Source: Nostoc sp. TCL26-01
Lineage (GTDB): Bacteria > Cyanobacteriota > Cyanobacteriia > Cyanobacteriales > Nostocaceae
Assembly: GCF_013393945.1 (NCBI RefSeq)
Contig: NZ_CP040297.1
Span: forward strand, 2,434,804-2,498,803
DNA length: 64,000 nucleotides
Reading direction: 5' to 3'
The first letter of the stretch is position 1. Each line of letters opens with the position of its first letter. Shown piece after piece: positions 54,441-63,231 of the stretch. The notes under the pieces are model-generated. The model saw nothing but the letters and a program-made list of their open reading frames with translations, was not told the origin of the DNA and ran no database searches. A program made the translations under genes and the position numbers.

Positions 54441-55741
54441 TAGTTGAGTCTGTTGTCAAGCCAATTCGGATTCTTTTGGTAGATGACAATCCTAATAATT
54501 TGAAAGTGTTATCAGAAGCGATTCAAGTATGTGGTTGGAAAGCGCTGATGGCCACAGATGGAGAAGCAGCGATCGAGCAAACAGAATATGCCCGTCCCGA
54601 TTTGATTCTCCTAGATGTGATGATGCCAGGTATTGATGGATTTGAAACTTGCCGCCTGCTGAAAGCTAATGCCGTTACTCAAAATATTCCCATCATTTTT
54701 ATGACTGCTTTAGCTGATGCTACAGATAAGGTAAAAGGGCTAGAAATTGGTGCAGTTGACTATATTACCAAACCTTTCCAACAAGAAGAAGTTATTGCTC
54801 GATTAAAATTACATCTGAAAATTTCCCACCTGACCCAAACTTTAGAAGAAAGAGTACAAGAACGCACCGCAGAATTAACTCAATCTCTCGAACAATTAAA
54901 ACAAACTCAACTACAGCTAATCCAAAGTGAAAAAATGTCTATTCTGGGACAACTTGTTGCTGGTATAGGTCATGAAATTAATAACCCTATAGGTTTTATT
55001 AATGTCAATTGTTCTCATATTGAGCAATATGTCAAGGATCTGCTGCTTTTAGTGAGTTTGCAACAGCAAAAGTTACCAGACTCAGATCCAGAAATTGAAG
55101 AACTGATGGAAGAAATTGACTTGGAGTATCTCAAAGAGGATCTGCCAAAACTTCTCGGTTCAATGTACCAGGGAATTAGTCGTCTTAAGGAAATCAGCCT
55201 TTCTTTAAGAACCTTTGCTCGTGCTGATATTTCATCTAAGGTGGAGTTTCAAATTCACGAAGGGATTAATAGCACTTTGATGCTGTTAAAACATCGACTC
55301 AAAGATCAAAGCGATCACCCAGGCATCAAAGTAGTAACAAAATATGGGGAATTACCCCCAATTAATTGCTATCCTGGACAATTAAATCAAGTATTTATGA
55401 ATATTATTGCTAATGCTATTGATGCTTTTGATGAGCTGCATAAAAACCGAGCAAAACATGAGTTAGCTGCTGATTATATTTATGCGATCACCATTACTAC
55501 ATCCATTGAACGTCAGCAAAAAACGGTGACAATTTGCATTGAAGATAATGCTTTGGGGATGCTTCCTGAAGTGCAATCAAGAATTTTTGAGCAATCTTTT
55601 ACAACTAAGCCTGTAGGTAAGGGAACTGGGCTAGGATTAGCTATTAGCCACCAAATTATTGTTGATAAACACAATGGAGAAATTAATTGCTCATCAATTT
55701 TTGGTCAGGGAACCCAGTTCACGATGACACTGCCAGTTTAG
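54437..55741 (+). CDS. Response regulator-histidine kinase (REC-coiled coil-HATPase)
   Basis: 434 residues. Receiver domain about 8-125 ([11 protein letters not shown], phospho-Asp in [15 protein letters not shown], Lys in DYITKPF), a coiled coil ([21 protein letters not shown]), a HisKA-like helix pair with the H-box [18 protein letters not shown] and a GHKL ATPase ([38 protein letters not shown]). The ATGA overlap with the CHASE2 kinase means coupled translation, and the natural reading is a phosphorelay from that kinase to this REC domain, which then controls this kinase's own output. The final target is not visible. Confidence 0.93.
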   Translation: MIVESVVKPIRILLVDDNPNNLKVLSEAIQVCGWKALMATDGEAAIEQTEYARPDLILLDVMMPGIDGFETCRLLKANAVTQNIPIIFMTALADATDKVKGLEIGAVDYITKPFQQEEVIARLKLHLKISHLTQTLEERVQERTAELTQSLEQLKQTQLQLIQSEKMSILGQLVAGIGHEINNPIGFINVNCSHIEQYVKDLLLLVSLQQQKLPDSDPEIEELMEEIDLEYLKEDLPKLLGSMYQGISRLKEISLSLRTFARADISSKVEFQIHEGINSTLMLLKHRLKDQSDHPGIKVVTKYGELPPINCYPGQLNQVFMNIIANAIDAFDELHKNRAKHELAADYIYAITITTSIERQQKTVTICIEDNALGMLPEVQSRIFEQSFTTKPVGKGTGLGLAISHQIIVDKHNGEINCSSIFGQGTQFTMTLPV

Positions 55742-55790
55742 CTATAGGAATCCGATTTGATTTCTAAAATTACTTGCTTAGATAGGCAAT
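55739..55790 (+). repeat. Solo end of the CTATAGG repeat family
   Basis: TAGCTATAGGAATCCGATTTGATTTCTAAAATTACTTGCTTAGATAGG begins on the stop codon of the REC-kinase gene and matches the left end of the element after rca (CTATAGGAACCCGACTTGATTATTGAAATTTCTTGCGTAGGTAGG). No matching right end was found. Confidence 0.7.
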
Positions 55791-55864
55791 TTTTACACCT
55801 AGTCGTGTTTAGCTGGTAGAATTAAGTAATATAAATTAAATTTAGATTTTAGATTGATATAACA

Positions 55865-55945
55865 ATGTCTGTAAAAAAGCGATTTGTTCAAATAGTTGTA
55901 TCTATAGTGGTTCTCAGTGCAGTGAGTACAGGATCAATTTTTTAA
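55865..55945 (+). pseudogene. Signal-peptide-like 26-codon fragment
   Basis: ATG at 55865 opens KKRFVQIVVSIVVLSAVSTG, a textbook signal peptide, which runs into TAA after SIF exactly where an AACGCAGAGGGGCGCAGAGG-type dispersed repeat begins (about 55944-55986). It looks like the 5' end of a secreted-protein gene cut by the repeat. A genuine 26-aa membrane peptide cannot be excluded. Confidence 0.5.
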
Positions 55946-56031
55946 ACGCAGAGGGGCGCAGAGGTAAGCGCAGAGTAACGCTGAGGTCTTTCTAGTTTTA
56001 TTAGCAATTTACTGAGTACCTCATCAGATAA

Positions 56032-56106
56032 AAAAGCTATAAATACCAGTTGAAACTTTTGATTTACGATCCTAAACAAGAGGTCATTGTCGAATGGAAA
56101 AGGTAG
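56032..56106 (+). pseudogene. xisH: C-terminal remnant of xisH
   Basis: In the frame overlapping the xisI start, 24 codons after a TAA (56029-56031) read KSYKYQLKLLIYDPKQ, then EVIVEWKR-stop. QLKLLIYDPKQEVIVEW is the recognisable C-terminus of XisH proteins, and the overlap of its last codons with the xisI ATG is the normal xisHI arrangement. The upstream ~110 residues are gone, replaced by an AGAGGGGCGCAGAGG-type repeat. Confidence 0.75.
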
Positions 56107-56429
56107 AAAAATATCGGCAGTTAGTAAAACAAATCCTAGCACAATATGCAAGCTATAAATTCTCATCAGGTGAAATTGAAGTGATGCCTGTTTTTGATTT
56201 AGAACGGGATCACTATCAAGTTGTGAGTGCTGGATGGAAAGATGAGCGAAGGATTTATGGCTGTTCGGTGCATATTGATATTAAAGATGGCAAAATTTGG
56301 ATACAGCATGATGGAACTGAGATTGGATTTGCGGATGAACTTGTCAAACTAGGAGTTGCTAGGGAGGATATTGTACTAGCATATCATTCACCATTTATGC
56401 GGCAATTTGATGGATTTGCAGTTGGTTAG
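56094..56429 (+). CDS. xisI: XisI-family protein (solo)
   Basis: 111 residues, full length for XisI: MEKVEKYRQLVKQILAQYA, FDLERDHYQVVSAGWKDERR, CSVHIDIKDGKIWIQHDGTE and the ending AYHSPFMRQF. XisH and XisI were named for control of fdxN-element excision in Anabaena, but members of the pair are far more numerous than such elements; XisH resembles a PD-(D/E)XK nuclease, so XisI may be a partner or antidote. Here xisH is only a 3' stump, so xisI stands alone with an intact frame. The start overlaps the remnant. Confidence 0.88.
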   Translation: MEKVEKYRQLVKQILAQYASYKFSSGEIEVMPVFDLERDHYQVVSAGWKDERRIYGCSVHIDIKDGKIWIQHDGTEIGFADELVKLGVAREDIVLAYHSPFMRQFDGFAVG

Positions 56430-56533
56430 AGAACTTTTTTTACTTGGGTTTAAATTCAACTCCAGTAAGAAAGTGAGGTGATAAGAGTAGATTGCTTAAC
56501 TACAAGGATTGGGACTGCAAAAAAGTAGAAAGA

Positions 56534-58171
56534 TTAAAAATTTAAAATATCTATAGATTCTTCTATTTCTAACTCGAGAATTCTCTCTCGTGTATCTTTT
56601 AGTGCTGCTAAATCACCTGCTTGACGATATATATCTGCTGCTTTTTGAAAATCTGCAATGGCTTTTTGCTTGTCTTTCATGGCAATGAGAACATTACCTC
56701 GATTGTAATAAGCATTGGCGTAATGGGGATTAATTTCGATAGCTTGGGTATAATCAGCGATCGCTCCTATTTCATCCCCTAAATCATAACGCGCATTACC
56801 TCGATTATAGTAAGCATCAGCATAATCAGGACTAATCTCGATGGCTTGAGTATAATCAGCGATCGCTCCTATATAATCTCCAATATCAGCACGAGCATTA
56901 CCACGATTTTTGTAAGCGCTGGCATCATGAGGATTAATTTTAATTGCTTGGGTAAATCCTTGTTGATACCCTAAAAGATAACGGGAAATACCACGGTTTT
57001 TATAAATATCTGCATACTGAGGATTAATTTTAATCGCTTGTGTATGGTCTTCAATTGCACCTTGATTATCTCCTAGATGAGAGCGTGCTTCGGCACGATT
57101 TTTATAAGCGATGGCAGCTAGGGGATTAAGTTTAATTGCTTGAGTATAATCATCAATTGCTGCTTCATAATCTCCTATTTGTACTAAAGATAAACCACGT
57201 TTATGATAAGATTTGGCATCATGGAGATTCAGATTAATTGCTTGGGAGTAATCAGCGATCGCCGCTTCATAATCTCCTATTTGATAATAAGTTAAACCTC
57301 GTTTATAATATAGTTCAGCATCAGTAGAATTTATCTGCAATGCTTGATTATAATTATTAATAGATGCTGCATACTCTCCTTTAGCAAAACATTCATCACC
57401 AAGGTTGCTATAATCTAAATTTAATTCTTCATCTCGATTGTAATGTAAAACTTTTTTGATTTCCGTATATAATAAAGAATGTTTAAATAATTGGTCATTA
57501 TTTGTAGGAGAGGGTAATCCTGGCTGATGTTGATAAATTTGTGGTCGCGGCTGATGATGATTACTTATCGGTGATTGTAAACTTTCTAAATAGCCCCATA
57601 AACCACCACCATACAATAATTGCTCTATGCCAAATGAAATTTTTCCTGTTTTCAACTTAATCATTTGCGTAGGCAAAAAGCCAGCTAATAATAAATGATA
57701 TTGTGATTGGGCTTCGTTAACTTCCTCTTGAATTAAAATGCAAACTACAACTGCATTTTTTTCAACTTCTTCTGAACTAATTGACCATCTCACTCTGTCG
57801 ATACTGCCGTGACGAGATTTTACTTCAACTCCAATATTAGGGTTATTAGTTAAGGTAAAATCTATCTTCCCATCACCACCAAAACGCTTTTCGTAATCTA
57901 CTTCGGTAATTAAATTAGCTAAACGTTCCTTGACGACTTCCTCACCTAATTTTCCCTTGAGATAGCTGACAAAAACATCTCGAACTGGCGAAACTCGCTT
58001 ATATTTTTCCGCCATCTGCCAACAAAAACCCCTTAGAGCCTTTAATCTCTCACCAGAGATAATTGTTAACTCACTGTATTGACCTTCTATTTCACAGTGC
58101 AGCAGACAACCAGATGATAACCTTTTAATAAAATCAGACTGTAGCGATCGCAGTAGCGTAATCCAGTCCAT
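56534..58171 (-). CDS. PD-(D/E)XK nuclease-like domain fused to eight TPRs
   Basis: 545 residues. The N-terminal region (about 60-180) has the layout of a restriction-endonuclease-like fold: helix KGKLGEEVVKERLANLI with Glu77/78, strand KIDFTLTNN with Asp104, then GVEVKSRHG with Glu116-x-Lys118, then further strands. A His/Pro/Gln-rich linker (about 200-225; HHQPRPQIYQHQP) follows, then eight tetratricopeptide repeats (about 250-520), each with the G-x-Y/A-A-I-x-x-Y core. One repeat, about the fifth, has lost four residues (LLGYQQGFTQAIKINP). The TPRs probably bind a protein partner or ligand that controls the nuclease-like head. No partner gene is adjacent. Nuclease assignment is inferred from motif order only. 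Confidence 0.78.
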   Translation of the reverse strand: MDWITLLRSLQSDFIKRLSSGCLLHCEIEGQYSELTIISGERLKALRGFCWQMAEKYKRVSPVRDVFVSYLKGKLGEEVVKERLANLITEVDYEKRFGGDGKIDFTLTNNPNIGVEVKSRHGSIDRVRWSISSEEVEKNAVVVCILIQEEVNEAQSQYHLLLAGFLPTQMIKLKTGKISFGIEQLLYGGGLWGYLESLQSPISNHHQPRPQIYQHQPGLPSPTNNDQLFKHSLLYTEIKKVLHYNRDEELNLDYSNLGDECFAKGEYAASINNYNQALQINSTDAELYYKRGLTYYQIGDYEAAIADYSQAINLNLHDAKSYHKRGLSLVQIGDYEAAIDDYTQAIKLNPLAAIAYKNRAEARSHLGDNQGAIEDHTQAIKINPQYADIYKNRGISRYLLGYQQGFTQAIKINPHDASAYKNRGNARADIGDYIGAIADYTQAIEISPDYADAYYNRGNARYDLGDEIGAIADYTQAIEINPHYANAYYNRGNVLIAMKDKQKAIADFQKAADIYRQAGDLAALKDTRERILELEIEESIDILNF

Positions 58172-58220
58172 TTAAAGTTCTGCGAGTTTTTTGATGAGAT
58201 TATCTTATTAATATATAGCA

Positions 58221-58249
58221 GTCGAGACATAGCACTGCTACGTCTCGAC
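58221..58249. terminator. Palindromic hairpin between cpcS and the TPR gene
   Basis: GTCGAGACATAGCA (58221-58234), C, TGCTACGTCTCGAC (58236-58249): 14-bp arms with one G-T pair, 13 bp after the cpcS stop on the minus strand. It belongs to the same family as 24446-24524 and 63852-63880. Confidence 0.7.
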
Positions 58250-58262
58250 CAGAATTTTTCTC

Positions 58263-58823
58263 CTATTTAGAACTAGCTACTTCTGATACCTTCGCCACAG
58301 ATGGACTACCACCCATACGAATTTCCGAGGTAAAAGAAGCCATACTAAAGCCACCGAAGCGCTTTAATACACTGACACGCATTCTGAGATTAGGACTAGC
58401 GAACCATAGGCGTTCTTCAGACCACATGGTTTCATACTCTGTAGTTAGCGTCAAAGCGTCATCACTGCCCATCTTATAACGTCCAGCTACAGGAGCCTTT
58501 TCAGCATAACCCATTTCTCGCAGTAATCTGCCTTCATGAGGATTATCTGCATCTGGCACAGTTACCAACACCGTAGATCCCGTGTGTTTTTCTTCATCCC
58601 ATTCCATTGTGCCGTTCCAGGTAACTCTTGCACCACAGGAGGCTTCACTAGGAGGAACTTCGTACAATTCACAGAGTTTGATCACTTCTGGATGATCTGC
58701 GGGTAGAGTTTCAATGACAAGATCAGACTTACCATCTTCAGATTGCTTAAACGCCAAATGATGACTGGTGCGATGAGAAAACCATTTGCCAGCACTTAAT
58801 TCAAAAAATTCTTCAATATTCAT
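58263..58823 (-). CDS. cpcS: CpcS-type phycobiliprotein lyase
   Basis: A 186-residue lipocalin-fold S-type bilin lyase (CpeS/CpcS family). It attaches phycocyanobilin to Cys84 of allophycocyanin subunits and phycocyanin beta. The sequence is highly typical of the Nostoc CpcS-I protein: [74 protein letters not shown] and [18 protein letters not shown]. It acts alone, without a CpcT/U partner nearby. Monocistronic, with a strong hairpin after the stop. Confidence 0.93.
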   Translation of the reverse strand: MNIEEFFELSAGKWFSHRTSHHLAFKQSEDGKSDLVIETLPADHPEVIKLCELYEVPPSEASCGARVTWNGTMEWDEEKHTGSTVLVTVPDADNPHEGRLLREMGYAEKAPVAGRYKMGSDDALTLTTEYETMWSEERLWFASPNLRMRVSVLKRFGGFSMASFTSEIRMGGSPSVAKVSEVASSK

Positions 58824-59236
58824 GAATGAAATTACCCTGAGTTAAAATTCTCAAAATCCCACTTATTATTATTAAAAGCTAGAAGAGACATTGATCTCAA
58901 CAATGAGTTATGAGTGGAAGTCAGAGAGTTATGAGTTGTGAGTCTACCTCTAATTAGTACTGACAGATTATAGTTATAGCGATTTTCATGCTGATGAAGT
59001 ACACCACTCTAATCCAGAGGTCGTAGGGGCGGGTCAAGTGAGATACTGGTGAATAATATCAGCATATCTGTTAACCCGCCCCTACTTGCTTGTGAGAAAT
59101 GCGGGTAGCCTCTGTTGACTAAAAATCTGTACCTCACTCAACTAGGAAAAGCCACAACACAAGATCGACTCCTTATTTTCTTTCTTTTCACTCAGCACTC
59201 CTTACTCAGCACTTAGCACTCACCACTCAGCACTCG
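58824..59236. other. 413-bp intergenic region with palindrome
   Basis: Contains an inverted repeat GTAGGGGCGGGT (59023-59034) / ACCCGCCCCTAC (59074-59085), a type common in cyanobacterial spacers, and CACTCAGCACT-type repeats (about 59190-59235) next to the HEAT-repeat gene stop. No gene visible. Confidence 0.6.
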
Positions 59237-59914
59237 TTACTTTTGCTCCATTTCCTCAAGTCTCTTTAGACCAATCCTAGCTGCTTCCGCTACATTGGGA
59301 TGACTATCTTTTTCCAAGTATTTCAATGCTGATACACTCTTGGGAGTTGGCAGATTACCCAAGGATTCTGCTAGCCTTTGTCTAACTAACCAATCATCTG
59401 ATTGGGCAAAGCGCAAGAGACTATCGACAGACTCGATATCTTGAATTTCGCCTAAAGCTGAAATGGCAGCTTGTTGCAACACTATTTCTTTACTCTCTAA
59501 TGCCTGAATCAAAATTTGATGGGCCCGTGGATCTTTAAGATTACCTAAAGAAACAGCCGCGCTAAAGCGGACTAGCCAATCGGTATCTTCATAAAAAGCT
59601 CGTGAAAGCACTTCAAAAGCTCTAACATCACCTAAATAGCCCAAAGCACCAGCAGCATCAGCACGAATGCCATAATCCGGGTCATTTTCCAGAATTTTAA
59701 CCAAAATTGAGTAACATTCTGTTGTTTGTTTGATGCCTAGAGCAAATATAGCCATCGATCGCAGTTGCAACGATTCATCATTCAACACCTTTTTAATCAA
59801 AGGTACAGCATCCTCAGCTGGTATATTTCGCAAACTAGCAAGGGCTACCATGCGATCGCGCAAATTTGGACTTTCTAACTGATCAGCAATTTCCTGTAAT
59901 TGTGAAACACTCAT
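59237..59914 (-). CDS. HEAT-repeat protein, NblB-like
   Basis: 225 residues made almost entirely of HEAT repeats (about six: LRDRMVALASLRNIPAEDAVP; QLRSMAIFALGIKQTTECYS; GIRADAAGALGYLGDVRAFE; LVRFSAAVSLGNLKDPRAHQ; VLQQAAISALGEIQDIESVD; LVRQRLAESLGNLPTPKSVS). This helical solenoid resembles phycobilisome-degradation protein NblB (about the same length) and the CpcE/CpcF lyase subunits. Proximity to cpcS on the same strand fits a phycobilisome role, but they are separate transcription units. I leave the symbol blank because HEAT solenoids are easy to misassign. Confidence 0.75.
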   Translation of the reverse strand: MSVSQLQEIADQLESPNLRDRMVALASLRNIPAEDAVPLIKKVLNDESLQLRSMAIFALGIKQTTECYSILVKILENDPDYGIRADAAGALGYLGDVRAFEVLSRAFYEDTDWLVRFSAAVSLGNLKDPRAHQILIQALESKEIVLQQAAISALGEIQDIESVDSLLRFAQSDDWLVRQRLAESLGNLPTPKSVSALKYLEKDSHPNVAEAARIGLKRLEEMEQK

Positions 59915-59985
59915 TTACGTTTTTAGAAAATTCTTAACTTATCTTTACTTTACTTTACCTGATTTCTCCTGTGAGTTTTTGGGGA

Positions 59986-60094
59986 ATTAGAGAGTGGGGA
60001 GGGAGGGAGGGAGTGAGAGAGTGAGGGAGAAGAAGAAAATCTAATGACTAATGACTAATGACTAATGACTATTGATTAATGACTATTGATAACT
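59986..60094. repeat. STRR arrays upstream of the small membrane protein
   Basis: GAGGGAGGGAGTGAGAGAG-type units (about 59995-60030), then TGACTAA/TGACTAT heptamers (about 60043-60090) ending just before the ATG at 60095. Confidence 0.8.
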
Positions 60095-60529
60095 ATGAAG
60101 CGTAGAATTACTTACTATATAGGAATTTTGCTAGTTTCGTTAATTTTAATTACACTTTGGTGGCCGGTTGATGATTCACAGTGTAATGCAGAAGCTTTTT
60201 TGGCATCAAAGAGAAAAAAATTTCAAGTCCAAGCGACTGAAGTAGTAGTTCAACCGTGGCGTGGCGAACATCAGGTATATGGAATATTTGTAGTTCCTGA
60301 TGAATATAAGGAAACACCTTTTTTTGTGTTGACAGTCAAAGGTTTTGGCAGTGATTGTTCTAAACCCTTTGGTTATAGTCAAAACTATAGTGACATTTTT
60401 GCTGAACCAGGAACTCATCTAATTAGAGATTATCTCAGAACGCGGATTGCATTCAGATTAATTCTGCAAGGTTTATATTTCCAATTAAATCAGCCTGAAA
60501 ACTGGACTTTGACTTATCCGCGAAAATGA
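60095..60529 (+). CDS. Small membrane-anchored hypothetical protein
   Basis: 144 residues from ATG 60095; an in-frame TTG nine bases upstream lies in repeat DNA. N-terminal basic residues and one membrane helix (YYIGILLVSLILITLWWPV), then an exported domain of about 115 residues with two Cys (SQCNAEA and GSDCSKPF) that could form a disulfide, and strands such as VYGIFVVPDEY and FVLTVKGFG. No recognised family. Probably periplasmic or thylakoid-lumenal side. Convergent with the M28 peptidase gene. Confidence 0.7.
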   Translation: MKRRITYYIGILLVSLILITLWWPVDDSQCNAEAFLASKRKKFQVQATEVVVQPWRGEHQVYGIFVVPDEYKETPFFVLTVKGFGSDCSKPFGYSQNYSDIFAEPGTHLIRDYLRTRIAFRLILQGLYFQLNQPENWTLTYPRK

Positions 60530-60607
60530 GTGAGGGAGTGCTGACTAATGACTAATGACTAATGACTAATGACTATTGACCATTGACTATTGACTCTTGA
60601 CCATTGA

Positions 60608-61606
60608 CTATTGCCTATTAGCCAAAAAATTTACAGCATTAACTACTATTTGAGCAGAACCAGCGAAAAACGATCGCTCGATATTTGCTGGTGTATCACT
60701 GGGTTGGTGGTAGTGGGGGGTGCGGAGGTTGGCTGTATCGGTGACTAAAACTGCACCCACGCCTTGATACCAGAATGACGCATGATCGCTGCGGAGTGTA
60801 TCAGGGGTAAGTATACCTTTTAAAGGAATTGGTAGGGTGAGGATGGTGGGGAGATTTTGGTGATGGGTATTTTCAAAGGCTTTGAGTAAAGGCAAATGTT
60901 CGGTATCACCTACAGCTACTAAAAAATCACCTTTGTCGCTGGGGGGTGTAACAGGTAATGCTGTGGGGTATTTTTGACAGCCAGGAATATAGCAAGCATA
61001 ACCAACCATGTCTAAAATTATCACGCCTTGGAGATTTTGTAAGCGTTTGGTTTTGGTGACAAAAGCTTTACTCCCGATTAATCCTGCTTCTTCTTTGTCA
61101 AAAAAAGCTAATTGTAAAGTCCGGGGTGTGGGATGGGAGGCAAAAAGTCGGGCAATTTCTAGTAAGACAGCCACACCACTAGCGTTATCATCTGCACCAG
61201 GGGAAGCAGCTACTGTGTCATAATGAGCGCCTATCAAGATTGCATCGGCTGTGTTGTCAGTTCCCTGACGTTGGGCGAAGACATTGACTCCATCAGCAAA
61301 TTTTTCTAACTTTGGTGTCCAACCAAATTTACGTAGTTCGTTAATGATATACGTTCGAGTGTGCGATCGCTCCACATTTGTATAACGCTGAAAATTTAAC
61401 TTTTGAATATGCCCTAATAAATTATCGACAGACACTTGTAAATCATGACTGACTTCTTGCTGCGTTGGTTGTGGTTGGGGTGTCGTCACTGGTGTACTGA
61501 CAACAGTTTCCGGTAAGGGACTTTGCTCAAAAAAAGCACTACCCCTACTACCGACAATTACAACTACCACTAATACCAACAGTATCAACCAAATCCATTT
61601 TTTCAT
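60608..61606 (-). CDS. M28-family zinc aminopeptidase, membrane-anchored
   Basis: 332 residues: N-terminal membrane helix (WIWLILLVLVVVVIVG), Pro/Gln/Thr linker, then an M28 catalytic domain with metal ligands in GAHYDTV (His, Asp-containing), GADDNASG (bridging Asp), and EEAGLIGS (catalytic and ligand Glu), and late RSDHASFWYQG (His). It should be an extracytoplasmic aminopeptidase or related metallopeptidase. Bordered on the downstream side by a TTGACTA heptamer array (60539-60618) that overlaps its last codons. Divergent from the TauE-type gene across repeat-rich DNA. Confidence 0.9.
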   Translation of the reverse strand: MKKWIWLILLVLVVVVIVGSRGSAFFEQSPLPETVVSTPVTTPQPQPTQQEVSHDLQVSVDNLLGHIQKLNFQRYTNVERSHTRTYIINELRKFGWTPKLEKFADGVNVFAQRQGTDNTADAILIGAHYDTVAASPGADDNASGVAVLLEIARLFASHPTPRTLQLAFFDKEEAGLIGSKAFVTKTKRLQNLQGVIILDMVGYACYIPGCQKYPTALPVTPPSDKGDFLVAVGDTEHLPLLKAFENTHHQNLPTILTLPIPLKGILTPDTLRSDHASFWYQGVGAVLVTDTANLRTPHYHQPSDTPANIERSFFAGSAQIVVNAVNFLANRQ

Positions 61607-61861
61607 CTCAAGTTAATTTTTGTATCCCAGACTTACGGTAACGTAAACAATGAGAGACGAGGGGACAAATCAATTCAAAATTCAAAATTCAAAAGGGGAC
61701 AAGGGGACAAGGGGACAAGGAGAAAATTACTTAATTACTCTTTCCCCCACTCCCCCCCTCTCCCCATCTCCCCATCCCTCCTTTTGACGGCTTGTCTTTT
61801 GACAAAAGTTACTAATATAAACTAAATTGCTGCCCTAGAATTGTGCCTCCGGATTTTGTCT

Positions 61862-63127
61862 ATGCTAGATTTATCACTTATGATCATCCTGGGGTTTTTG
61901 GGCAGTTTTGGGCATTGCTTCGGAATGTGCGGCCCCTTGACAGTAGCATTTTCCCTGTCTCATCAAAATCCAACTCCTCACCAAGATGATTTGAGACAGA
62001 TACCACCCCAAACAACCTCTCCGACTTGGCAACAGCAATTAAAGTTTCATTTTTTGCTCAACTTGGGAAGGATGTTGAGTTATGCCCTTGTAGGTGCAGG
62101 AATTGGGGCGCTGGGTTCTGTGCTATTACAAAGTGGACAATTGGCGGGTGTGGGTAGTGATTTCCGGCGGATGATGGCAATTATTACTGGTGTGATGTTG
62201 ATTTGGTTTGGCTTGGGACAATTAACGCCAGATTTAATCCCACGTTTGCCAGTATTACATCCTCTACTCAAAAGCAATTTACATAATCGCCTAAGTACGG
62301 GAATGATCAAACTTTCCTTACAAAAGCGTTGGTGGACACCGATGCTTTTGGGTATGACATGGGGTTTAATGCCTTGTGGTTTTTTATACGCTGCTCAAAT
62401 TAAAGCGGCGGAGACTGGTAACTTATGGATAGGCACAGCGACTATGCTGGCTTTTGGTTTGGGAACTCTACCCACTATGCTAGGTGTAGGTGTATCCACT
62501 TCTTTAGTAAGTCAAGATCAACGTAGTCAGTTGTTTCGTTTAGGTGGTTGGATTACCCTCATCATTGGCACAATCACCTTGCTACGCACTGGTGACACAA
62601 TGGTAGATTACACCGGACACGCAGCATTGCTGTGTTTAATTCTGGCATTGATTGCCCGTCCCATCAGTAAAATATGCCCATCTCTGCTGCGTTATCGTCG
62701 TGTTTTGGGGGTTGGGGCATTTGTATTGTCTGTAGTGCATACCACCCACATGATTGAACATTCATTAGGGTGGAATTTTGCGGCTTTTTGGTTTTTACCA
62801 CCAGAATTTCAATTGGCGATCGCTGCCGGTGCTGTAGCATTAATATTAATGACCCCCGCCGCTTTCACAAGTTGGGACTCATTACAAAAATCTTTAGGTA
62901 AATACTGGCGGCAAATTCATTTGTTAAGCGTCCCAGCTTTGTTGTTAAGTGCAATTCATGCGGTGTTGATTGGCTCTCATTACTTGGGTTCCCTACAATT
63001 AACTTGGGCAAATAAATTAGCAACACTTCTCTTAGGAATTATCACCCTCGCTATATTGCTGCTGCGTTCAAAATTTTTGTGGTCAAAGTTAGCCCCAGAA
63101 AAATTTTATGTGCCTCCGAGGAAGTAG
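61862..63127 (+). CDS. TauE/SafE-family multi-pass membrane protein
   Basis: 421 residues from ATG 61862; an upstream in-frame TTG adds seven residues without support. About ten hydrophobic helices. The first contains GFLGSFGHCFGMCGPL and a later one GLMPCGFLYAA; this His/Cys/Met-x-Cys-Gly pair is typical of the heavy-metal/cytochrome-assembly branch of the family, and these Cys may bind copper. The C-terminal half has HTTHMIEHSLGWN, then helices with His near 345-375 resembling a cytochrome-b561-like or ferric-reductase-like module. Transported ion unknown. 104 bp precede the secreted partner. Confidence 0.85.
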   Translation: MLDLSLMIILGFLGSFGHCFGMCGPLTVAFSLSHQNPTPHQDDLRQIPPQTTSPTWQQQLKFHFLLNLGRMLSYALVGAGIGALGSVLLQSGQLAGVGSDFRRMMAIITGVMLIWFGLGQLTPDLIPRLPVLHPLLKSNLHNRLSTGMIKLSLQKRWWTPMLLGMTWGLMPCGFLYAAQIKAAETGNLWIGTATMLAFGLGTLPTMLGVGVSTSLVSQDQRSQLFRLGGWITLIIGTITLLRTGDTMVDYTGHAALLCLILALIARPISKICPSLLRYRRVLGVGAFVLSVVHTTHMIEHSLGWNFAAFWFLPPEFQLAIAAGAVALILMTPAAFTSWDSLQKSLGKYWRQIHLLSVPALLLSAIHAVLIGSHYLGSLQLTWANKLATLLLGIITLAILLLRSKFLWSKLAPEKFYVPPRK

Positions 63128-63231
63128 AGGAACAAGGGGACAAGGAGAGAATAACTAATTTTACTGACAACTGACAAATAACCACTCATGTCCATTTTTA
63201 TATAGCAGGTGTTTTACCAATTAAAAATCCC

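Noticed and set aside
56094..56429. XisI as evidence for an fdxN-type excision element here
   Set aside because: No xisF recombinase, nif genes or element borders are visible; the family is common outside such elements.
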